Assembly: GCA_039680225.1 (NCBI GenBank)
Contig: JBDKTK010000115.1
Coordinates: 1 to 30,073 of the forward strand
Reading direction: 5' to 3'
Length of the DNA stretch: 30,073 nt
Origin: JBDKTK01 sp039680225
GTDB lineage: Bacteria > Desulfobacterota > Syntrophia > Syntrophales > UBA4778
Shown: piece by piece, positions 16,148-23,221 of the stretch
Layout: each line of letters starts with the position of its first letter
Numbering within the stretch: the stretch's first letter is position 1
Translations under genes and position numbers: made by a program
Notes under the pieces: model-generated
What the model was told of the DNA's origin: nothing
Databases searched by the model: none
What the model saw: only the letters and a program-made list of their open reading frames with translations

Positions 16148-17278
16148 ATGAAAAGATACGTCTTTGTCCTGTCAATTGTTTGTCTTTTTGTATTCGCTTT
16201 CTCAATGCCGGTATTTGCGCAGAAGGCCGACACCATCCGGGTCGGGGTCTTCCTCCCCATGACCGGCGGCGTCGCCGCGTACGGGCAGGAGGAGTGGGAA
16301 GGCATCCAGGTGGCGAACCAGATGCAGCCCGCGGTGCTCGGCAAGAAAGTGGAGCTTTTCCTTGTGGATGAAAAAAGCGACAGGATCGAAGCCGCCAACG
16401 CGGTGAGCCGCCTGATCCAGAACAACAAGGTCGTCGCCATCCTCGGCTCGGCCACGAGCAGCAACACGATGGCCGGTTCGGCAGTCGCCGAAAAGGCCAA
16501 AATCCCCGTGATCTCCCCGACCGCCACCGACCCCCGCGTAACCCAGAACAAGAAATTCATGTTCAGGGTCTGCTTCACGGACTCGTTCCAGGGCGAAGTC
16601 GCGGCCAAGTACGTGTACAATAACCTGAAGGCCCGGAGGGCCGCGATGCTGATTGACCAGGCGCAGGATTATTCCGTCGACCTCGGGAAAATATTTCAGA
16701 AGAGCTTCACCAAGCTCGGCGGCAAGGTCGTAATCACGACGTATTGCCGTTCCGGCGACCAGGATTTCAGCGCCCAGCTGGCGAGCATCCGGAAGGCCAA
16801 AGCCGATGTCCTTTACCTGCCCAACTACTACACCGAAGATGCGCTGATCTGCAGGCAGGCGGCCGAAACCGGCCTGAAGATAAAAATCATGTCGGCCGAC
16901 GGCGCCCAGAACGATGTGCTCCTGAAGGTCGGCGGCAAGGCTGTTGAAGGCTTTGCGCTCACCGGCCATTTCGACAAGGAAGGCGCGACCACCAAGCTGG
17001 CCAGGTCTTTCCTAAAGACGTTCAAGGACAAGTACAGGAAAGACTCCCCGGCATTCTCCGCCCTGGGGGCCGATTCATATTTCCTCCTGATCGATGCGAT
17101 CAAGCGGGCCAACTCGACTGACGGGCAGAAGGTCCGGGACCAGCTGGCGAAGACCAAAAAATTCCAGGCCGTGTCCGGCATCATCAATATCGGGCAGGAC
17201 GGCAACGCAGTGAAGAGCGCCGTCATCCTTCAAGTCAAGGACGGCAGATTCCAATACCTGACCACGGTCAACCCGTAA
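16148..17278 (+). CDS. livK: Branched-chain amino acid ABC transporter, substrate-binding protein
   Basis: This 376-residue periplasmic binding protein (type I fold, Leu/Ile/Val family) has a Sec signal peptide with probable cleavage after VFA (residue 24). The mature start DTIRVGVFLPMTGGVAAYGQ, ILGSATSSNTMA and PVISPTATDPRVTQ are the usual ligand-site loops. Ligand may be a branched-chain or other amino acid, or another small carboxylate; this family is broad. An AAGGAGG lies 4 nt before the ATG. A TTGACA at 16068-16073 could be a -35 element, but no good -10 follows at standard spacing. A hairpin with a T-tract lies between this gene and the permease genes (17310-17343). Confidence 0.93.
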   Translation: MKRYVFVLSIVCLFVFAFSMPVFAQKADTIRVGVFLPMTGGVAAYGQEEWEGIQVANQMQPAVLGKKVELFLVDEKSDRIEAANAVSRLIQNNKVVAILGSATSSNTMAGSAVAEKAKIPVISPTATDPRVTQNKKFMFRVCFTDSFQGEVAAKYVYNNLKARRAAMLIDQAQDYSVDLGKIFQKSFTKLGGKVVITTYCRSGDQDFSAQLASIRKAKADVLYLPNYYTEDALICRQAAETGLKIKIMSADGAQNDVLLKVGGKAVEGFALTGHFDKEGATTKLARSFLKTFKDKYRKDSPAFSALGADSYFLLIDAIKRANSTDGQKVRDQLAKTKKFQAVSGIINIGQDGNAVKSAVILQVKDGRFQYLTTVNP

Positions 17279-17309
17279 CAGGAGAGATTAAAGAAAGTGC
17301 AGGACATGA

Positions 17310-17343
17310 GGGGGCGAGATCTGTTTCGCCCCCCTGTTTTTGT
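17310..17343 (+). terminator. Terminator-like hairpin between binding-protein and permease genes
   Basis: GGGGGCGA (17310-17317) pairs with TCGCCCCC (17326-17333), extendable by two weaker pairs, and is followed by CTGTTTTTGT. It has the form of an intrinsic terminator. Its position suggests partial termination that keeps the binding protein in excess over the permease. It lies wholly before the preferred livH start at 17357. Confidence 0.7.
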
Positions 17344-17356
17344 CAGTTGCAGTTTT

Positions 17357-18244
<888 letters not shown>

Positions 18245-18248
18245 CAGG

Positions 18249-19301
18249 ATGGAGAACTCGCGCAGCACAAAACAGTTCCTCTGGATGCTCGTCCTGGGCG
18301 CCTTCGCCGCGTTTCTCTATTATATGGACAGCAGCGGCTCGGATTACGAGATCAGGATCCTCATCGCCTGCGCAATCTTCGTTGTCTTCGCGGTAAGCTA
18401 TAACCTGATAAACGGCGTGACCGGGCAGTTCTCTCTCGGCCCCAACGCCTTCGCCGCCGTAGGGGCCTATGCGGCAGCGCTCCTGACGCTTACGCCCGCC
18501 GAGAAGGAGCTGTCGTTTATCATCGACCCGCTCATCTGGCCCCTGAGTGTGATCCAGGCGCCGTTTATAGTCGCGCTGCTGGCAGGGGGCTTTCTCGCCG
18601 CCCTGCTCGGGTTCCTGATGGGATTCCCGGTATTCCGGGTCCGGGGCGATTATCTCGCCATCGTGACACTGGGATTCGGCGAGGTCGTCGTGGTCGTGGC
18701 AACCAACGCGCAGAGCATCACGAACGGGCCCCTGGGCCTGAAAGCCATTCCCGATTACACAAACCTGTGGTGGGCCTGGGGGGCGGCCGTCATTACAATT
18801 TTCATTATAACCAGGCTTGTGAAGAGCAGTTACGGCCTCGCGTTCAAGGCGATTAAATATGACGAGGCGGCAGCGGAATCGATCGGGATAAACACGTTCT
18901 GGCACAAGATGATGTCGTTCACGATCAGCGCCTTTTTCGCCGGGGTCGGCGGCGGCCTGCTGGCCCATCTCATCACGACCATCTCCCCCACCCTTTTCAC
19001 CTTCTTCCTCACCTTCAACATCCTGATCATGATAGTGCTGGGCGGACTGGGGAGCACGACGGGGGCGGTCATCGCGGCGGTCCTCATTACCTGGGGCGGA
19101 GAGGCCCTGCGTTTCGTGGAGGAGCCGATGACCTTCGGTTCGTTCGAGGTCCCGGGCATCCCGGGGATGCGCATGGTCATCTTCTCGTTCCTGCTGGTTA
19201 TCATGATGATCTTCGCCCGCCGCGGCCTGATGGGGACGGCGGAGTTTTCCTGGGACTGGGTCTTGGATAAAATAAAAGCGGCGCGCCGGAGGGTCCCCTG
19301 A
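18249..19301 (+). CDS. livM: Branched-chain amino acid ABC transporter permease, LivM type
   Basis: This 350-residue second permease of the transporter has about 8-10 membrane helices. Signature segments include SYNLINGVTGQFSLG near the N-terminus, FRVRGDYLAIVTLGFGE in the middle, the ATPase-contacting FKAIKYDEAAAESIGIN loop, and MIVLGGLGSTTGAVIAA. Length is shorter than E. coli LivM (425) because that protein has extra N-terminal helices; this is normal for most bacterial members. The stop codon overlaps the livG start (TGATG). Confidence 0.94.
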   Translation: MENSRSTKQFLWMLVLGAFAAFLYYMDSSGSDYEIRILIACAIFVVFAVSYNLINGVTGQFSLGPNAFAAVGAYAAALLTLTPAEKELSFIIDPLIWPLSVIQAPFIVALLAGGFLAALLGFLMGFPVFRVRGDYLAIVTLGFGEVVVVVATNAQSITNGPLGLKAIPDYTNLWWAWGAAVITIFIITRLVKSSYGLAFKAIKYDEAAAESIGINTFWHKMMSFTISAFFAGVGGGLLAHLITTISPTLFTFFLTFNILIMIVLGGLGSTTGAVIAAVLITWGGEALRFVEEPMTFGSFEVPGIPGMRMVIFSFLLVIMMIFARRGLMGTAEFSWDWVLDKIKAARRRVP

Positions 19302-20068
19302 TGGACTTCTTCGCGGCCCGCAAGATAACAATGCAGTTCGGCGGACTCACCGCCGTGGACGGATTCAACCTGTCCCTCAACAAGGGCGAACTGGCCGGGA
19401 TCATCGGCCCCAACGGCGCGGGCAAGACCACTGTCTTCAACATGATCTCGGGCTACTACCAGCCGACCTCGGGGAGCATCGATTTCCAGGGCCGCCAGAT
19501 TGCCGGGATGAAGGCAAACAGGATAACCAAGCTCGGCATTGCCCGCACTTTCCAGAACATCAGGCTCTTCCCCGACCTGACCGTGAGGGAAAACGTCATC
19601 ATCGCCCGGCACTGCCGGCTCAGGTCCGGCTTTATCGGTGCGATCCTGCGCCTGCCGCGCTACCAGGACGAGGAAAGGGAAATGAACGGCCTGGCGATGC
19701 AGCTGCTCACCGAAGTGGGCCTCGACAGCGTCGCCAATGAAATTTCCTCCTCACTGCCCTACGGCATGCAGAGGAAACTGGAAATCGCGCGGGCCCTCGC
19801 GACCGGCCCGAAGCTGCTGCTGCTCGACGAGCCGGTGGCGGGGATGAACCCGAATGAAACGATGGAACTTCTGGAACTCATCCTGCGCCTGAAAGAGGCC
19901 CATGACCTGACTGTCCTGCTGATCGAGCACGACATGAAATTCGTCATGCGGATCTGCGAGAGGATCTCCGTCCTCGATTACGGCGTCACCATCGCCGAGG
20001 GCACGCCCGCCGAAATCCAGGCCGATCCCAAGGTGATCGAGGCCTACCTGGGAGAGACCGCATGCTGA
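19301..20068 (+). CDS. livG: Branched-chain amino acid ABC transporter ATPase, LivG type
   Basis: This 255-residue ATPase has Walker A GPNGAGKTT, the LivG-specific FQNIRLFPDLTVRENV Q-loop segment, an unusual but family-typical signature LPYGMQRKLEIARAL in place of LSGG, Walker B LLLLDEPVAGMNP and the H-loop LLIEHDMKFV. GGAGGG lies 7 nt before the ATG. It pairs with LivF to power the permease pair. Confidence 0.96.
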   Translation: MDFFAARKITMQFGGLTAVDGFNLSLNKGELAGIIGPNGAGKTTVFNMISGYYQPTSGSIDFQGRQIAGMKANRITKLGIARTFQNIRLFPDLTVRENVIIARHCRLRSGFIGAILRLPRYQDEEREMNGLAMQLLTEVGLDSVANEISSSLPYGMQRKLEIARALATGPKLLLLDEPVAGMNPNETMELLELILRLKEAHDLTVLLIEHDMKFVMRICERISVLDYGVTIAEGTPAEIQADPKVIEAYLGETAC

Positions 20069-20778
20069 GCATCGTCGGACTCAATGTTTCCTATGACGGC
20101 ATCCACGCCCTGAAGGGCGTCTCACTCGAAGTGACCGAGGGGAAAATAGTCGCCCTCGTCGGGGCCAACGGCGCCGGCAAGAGCACGCTGCTGCGCACGA
20201 TCAGCGGCCTCGTCCCGGCTTCCTCGGGAAAGATAAAATTCCTGGGCCGGGAAATAAACCGCCTGCCCGCGCACCGGATAGCCCGCGAGGGGATTGCCAT
20301 GGTCCCCGAAGGCCGCAAGGTGTTCGCGGAGCTGAGCATCTTCGAGAACCTGCTCATGGGCGCTTTCGCCCGCAAGGATTCAGGAAATATAAAAAAAGAC
20401 ATCGATTGGGTGTACGGGATTTTCCCCCGCCTTCGCGAGCGCTCGTCCCAGACGGCCGTGACGCTCTCCGGCGGCGAGCAGCAGATGCTGGCCCTCGGGC
20501 GCGCCCTCATGAGCCGCCCGAAACTGATCCTGCTCGACGAGCCCTCGCTGGGCCTCGCGCCGCTGCTGATCAGAGAAGTCTTCCGCGTGATCTGCCAGAT
20601 CAACCAGGAAGGGACAACGATCCTGCTCATCGAGCAGAACGCGATGGCCGCCCTCAATATCGCGGATTACGGCTACGTCCTGGAAACGGGCTCCATCGTC
20701 CTCGAAGGCACCGGGAAAGAACTCCTCAACGACAGCCGGGTCAAGGAGGCGTACCTGGGGGAAAGCGTCAAATTATGA
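20062..20778 (+). CDS. livF: Branched-chain amino acid ABC transporter ATPase, LivF type
   Basis: This 238-residue ATPase has Walker A GANGAGKST, the LivF-type VPEGRKVFAELSIFENL, signature LSGGEQQMLALGRAL, Walker B LILLDEPSLGLAP and H-loop LLIEQNAMAAL (Gln in place of the usual His, as in the LivF family). The start overlaps livG by 7 nt. It is the last gene of the operon. The 83 nt to the convergent tpx stop hold only a weak CTTACC/GGTAAG hairpin and no convincing terminator. Confidence 0.96.
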   Translation: MLSIVGLNVSYDGIHALKGVSLEVTEGKIVALVGANGAGKSTLLRTISGLVPASSGKIKFLGREINRLPAHRIAREGIAMVPEGRKVFAELSIFENLLMGAFARKDSGNIKKDIDWVYGIFPRLRERSSQTAVTLSGGEQQMLALGRALMSRPKLILLDEPSLGLAPLLIREVFRVICQINQEGTTILLIEQNAMAALNIADYGYVLETGSIVLEGTGKELLNDSRVKEAYLGESVKL

Positions 20779-20861
20779 GGCATGCCTGTGAATGATTGGA
20801 TAAGCAGCAACCACTTCAGCGGCAAACCCGCCCTTCGTCCTTACCCGGTAAGCCTTTCCCG

Positions 20862-21374
20862 TCAAATAAGCTTCTTTGCCTCCGCAACGGCCTTGTCGTA
20901 ATCCGGCTCGTTCGTAATCTCCGGCACTATTTGGATGTAGCGTATCACGTCCGACCGGTCGATGACGAATATGGAACGGGACAGCAGCCGCAACTCCTTG
21001 ATCAGCACGCCGTAGGCGTTGCCGAAGGACGCGTCCCTGTGGTCCGAGAGGGTCCGGATATTCTTAATGCCTGCCCCCGCACAGAACCGCGCTATCGCAA
21101 AGGGGAGGTCCATGCTGATGTTGATCACGGAAACCTTGTCTCCCAGCGCGCCGGCGTCTTCTTCAAACTTCCTCGCCTGGAGGTCGCACACAGGGGTATC
21201 GAGCGAGGGGGTCACACTGAGGATTTTGACCTTCCCGGCGAAATCGGAAAGCCGGACCTCGCTCAGGTCCTTGTCGACGGCTTTGAAATCCGGGGCCTTG
21301 TCTCCAACCTTCACCTCGTTGCCCGTCAGCGTCAACGGTTTGCCTGCAAATGTAACCATGCCTTTTCTGTCCAT
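20862..21374 (-). CDS. tpx: Atypical 2-Cys peroxiredoxin, thiol peroxidase Tpx
   Basis: From the ATG at 21374 the product is 170 residues. The peroxidatic Cys63 is in SVTPSLDTPVCDLQ and the resolving Cys98 in MDLPFAIARFCAG, both standard for Tpx, which reduces hydrogen and alkyl hydroperoxides using thioredoxin. The frame extends to an ATG at 21401 (adding MEKTETEAA). CGGAGG 7-8 nt before 21374 and the family-typical N-terminus (VTFAGKPLTLTG) favour the shorter form. The upstream gap to the esterase gene (21375-21494) carries two intergenic repeat types. Confidence 0.93.
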   Translation of the reverse strand: MDRKGMVTFAGKPLTLTGNEVKVGDKAPDFKAVDKDLSEVRLSDFAGKVKILSVTPSLDTPVCDLQARKFEEDAGALGDKVSVINISMDLPFAIARFCAGAGIKNIRTLSDHRDASFGNAYGVLIKELRLLSRSIFVIDRSDVIRYIQIVPEITNEPDYDKAVAEAKKLI

Positions 21375-21435
21375 GGCTGCCTCCGTTTCGGTTTTTTCCA
21401 TTATGTGATTACCGGGAGAAATGTGTCAAAAGGTT

Positions 21436-21495
21436 TCCCCTCACCCCGGCCCTCTCCCCGGAAAAATCTCAAATCTCAAATTTGAAATTTCAAAT
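21436..21495. repeat. Intergenic repeat pair: CCCTCACCCC-type and AAATTTGAAATTTCAAAT-type
   Basis: A C-rich stretch CCCCTCACCCCGGCCCTCTC (from 21437) resembles the CCCTCACCC...CCCTCTCCC repeat widespread in bacterial intergenic regions. It is followed directly by CAAATCTCAAATTTG and a perfect 16-bp palindrome ATTTGAAATTTCAAAT at 21480-21495, which reaches the esterase stop codon. Confidence 0.6.
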
Positions 21496-22577
21496 TATTT
21501 TTTATAGCCGCTCGTTATCTTCCTGACCATGCCGACGATCGCTTCGATCTGCGCTCCTCCGTGCCGGTCGGCGTCCTCGCCGTACCAGCCGACCCAGTCC
21601 CAGCAGCCCGCCGGGTTCGGCAGGTAGCCGCTGCTCCATGTCCTGTGAAATTTGTAATCACGCCGGGCCTGGGGATAAAGGATTATAATGTTATTCGTGT
21701 CTGCCCACCTGTTGTAGCCGGAATTGTTCACGAATTTCATCTGGACGTGGCCGTGGCCCTGCTCGCAGCCGTGGAGGGCGACATGCAACCGGCACGGTTT
21801 GCCCGCAGCGCAGGCGGCCGGGACATAAAGATATCCGGCCGAGTCCATTCCCTTGCCGTCGGCGATAAAAAATGTCTGGTCGAAGCTTATTAATTGCCGG
21901 GCGGGCGGATTGTCGTTGCGGCCGTTAAGTTTTCCGTAGAGCCATTTCAAGACCTCGCCCGCGCCGTCATATCCGCAATTGCTGACGAACGGCTTTTCAG
22001 CTTCCCCGCAGGGGCTGTTGCCCGGAGATTTGAAATCGGTCGGGAAAGTGTGGCCGGCATCAGATTCTTTATAGCTCACCTTGTCGCGGCTGTACCAGGT
22101 GGAAAGCTCTTTATCCAGCATCCTCATTACATTCGGGCCGGCAATCCTGTCCTTTGTTCCCACCCACATGAAAATTTTGCGTTCGGCCAGGTTCTTTAAC
22201 GGGTCGATTTTGCTTCCGCTCCAACGCGCCATATTCGATTGGGGCTTTGTGATATCAGGCACGGAGTTTTTCATGCAGGCGGTATACTTCTGGTTTCGCG
22301 CGCAGTCGTAAGGCCCTCCCGCGAAGACGCCGAAACCCCTCGTGAAGACGGATGAATAGGCAACGCCCAGTTGCACGGCCATGAACCCGCCGGAGGACAG
22401 GCCGGATATGGAAACCGCGGCGGGGTCCGCATTATAAGCCTGGAGCGCGGCGGGTTTCGCCTTACCGGAGAGGAATGCCGTTTCCGTCTGCCCCACGGCG
22501 GCGTCCGGGCATACCCGGCAAATCAGAAGCCAGACTGAAACAGTAATCCAAAACGTTTTTTGTGTTTTCACCATCAT
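21495..22577 (-). CDS. Secreted PHB-depolymerase-family esterase
   Basis: This 360-residue alpha/beta hydrolase has a signal peptide (about 1-30). The lipase box GLSSGG puts the nucleophile at Ser61, preceded by AVSISGLSSGGFMAVQ as in periplasmic/extracellular polyhydroxybutyrate depolymerases (compare R. rubrum PhaZ1). Later LHVALHGCEQGHG is the oxyanion/HGC motif and SSGYLPNPAGCWDWVGWYG is a substrate-side loop, all typical of this family. Feruloyl and other short esters are possible substrates, so polymer specificity is not established. GGAGG lies 6 nt before the ATG. It runs in the same direction as tpx but 120 nt apart with repeats between. Confidence 0.85.
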   Translation of the reverse strand: MMVKTQKTFWITVSVWLLICRVCPDAAVGQTETAFLSGKAKPAALQAYNADPAAVSISGLSSGGFMAVQLGVAYSSVFTRGFGVFAGGPYDCARNQKYTACMKNSVPDITKPQSNMARWSGSKIDPLKNLAERKIFMWVGTKDRIAGPNVMRMLDKELSTWYSRDKVSYKESDAGHTFPTDFKSPGNSPCGEAEKPFVSNCGYDGAGEVLKWLYGKLNGRNDNPPARQLISFDQTFFIADGKGMDSAGYLYVPAACAAGKPCRLHVALHGCEQGHGHVQMKFVNNSGYNRWADTNNIIILYPQARRDYKFHRTWSSGYLPNPAGCWDWVGWYGEDADRHGGAQIEAIVGMVRKITSGYKK

Positions 22578-22603
22578 TTCGCCTCCGGGAAAGTGAAAAG
22601 ATT

Positions 22604-22801
22604 ATGGTCCGCAGTCAGGCAGAATTTCAATCAATATTTGAAATTGCGACCTCAGGCGGACCAAACAAGCCTGCGCCCTGTACACATTGTAGGATGGGGT
22701 CCCATGTTCAGGGAGAGCGGCGTCCTATGCGGAAGAAGGCATTATTCCACAGTGATTTCAGGACCTGCCCCGATTGCGCCCCATCGTGCGCCGGGTTATG
22801 A
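22604..22801 (+). CDS. Candidate small Cys-rich protein (two CxxC pairs)
   Basis: An open frame of 65 codons starts MVRSQAEFQSIFEIATSG and contains CTHCRM and, 35 residues on, CPDCAPSC. The two CxxC motifs would suit a small zinc-ribbon fold. No strong Shine-Dalgarno is present (GGGAAAG at about 22588), codon use is less GC-biased at third positions than in neighbouring genes, and an imperfect hairpin (22606-22662) lies inside it. I do not recognise the family. It may be a chance frame; a gene for a 43-residue protein follows 37 nt later on the same strand. Confidence 0.3.
   Translation: MVRSQAEFQSIFEIATSGGPNKPAPCTHCRMGSHVQGERRPMRKKALFHSDFRTCPDCAPSCAGL
22606..22662. other. Large imperfect hairpin upstream of the esterase gene
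   Basis: GGTCCGC (22606-22612) pairs with GCGGACC (22656-22662), AGG (22617-22619) with CCT (22650-22652), and AATTTCAA (22623-22630) with TTGAAATT (22638-22645), around a 7-nt loop. The inner arms are of the AAATTTCAAAT repeat type seen at 5032-5060 and 21480-21495. It could act as an operator or as an RNA structure. Confidence 0.55.
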
Positions 22802-22838
22802 GAGCACCGCGAGTAGTAGAACAGGTGGAAAATCGTAA

Positions 22839-22970
22839 ATGCCCGGCAAAGAGGAAAAACTGCGGAGAAAGGGCCGCGTGATGGTTAAAAAAGAAAAAGA
22901 AGCAAAAAAGGAAAAACCCGAAAAGATCGATAAGGTCTGGGACCTGGTTTCGGATTTGAACCCGTACTAA
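22839..22970 (+). CDS. Highly charged small protein, 43 residues, unknown function
   Basis: The frame begins with ATG directly after an in-frame TAA, which fixes the upstream limit, and has AGGTGGA 9 nt before the start. The product starts MPGKEEKLRRKGRVM, passes through a Lys/Glu-rich stretch (residues 17-29) and ends in a non-repetitive tail DKVWDLVSDLNPY that looks like a conserved functional motif. It is cytosolic by composition. It lies upstream of a strong terminator (23091-23122), which supports transcription in this direction. I do not recognise a family. Confidence 0.55.
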   Translation: MPGKEEKLRRKGRVMVKKEKEAKKEKPEKIDKVWDLVSDLNPY

Positions 22971-23090
22971 GGCTTCTCAAACAGTGATTTATCTCCAATT
23001 GACTCATGAGCCGGTCGACACGGGATATATTATTTTTCAAAACATTCAGACTGAGTTCACAAGACGCAGTAAAAAACATAACCTCTCTTG

Positions 23091-23122
23091 AATAACGGGG
23101 GCCGACCGCCCCCGTTATTTTT
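23091..23122 (+). terminator. Strong intrinsic terminator
   Basis: A perfect 12-bp stem AATAACGGGGGC/GCCCCCGTTATT (23091-23102 and 23108-23119) with a 5-nt loop runs into TTT. It closes whatever is transcribed from 22604-23090 and isolates the kinase gene downstream. The stretch 22971-23090 holds no gene I can support. Confidence 0.92.
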
Positions 23123-23164
23123 AAAGTTACGCTTTTTTATTCGAGCTGTCTTCCCGTCCAGGAA

Positions 23165-23193
23165 TTAACGAAAACAAAAGAGGCTGATATAAT
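23165..23193 (+). promoter_or_regulatory. Sigma-70-like promoter for the sensor kinase
   Basis: TTAACG (23165-23170) and a perfect TATAAT (23188-23193) are spaced 17 nt. Transcription would start near 23200, about 20 nt before the ATG at 23222. It lies just after the terminator at 23091-23122, consistent with an independent transcription unit. Confidence 0.6.
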
Positions 23194-23221
23194 ATCCAAG
23201 GTTTTGGAGCATTCATAAATA

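Noticed and set aside
17297..17356. GTG start giving LivH 20 extra residues
   Set aside because: The extension contains the terminator-like hairpin and does not resemble LivH N-termini.
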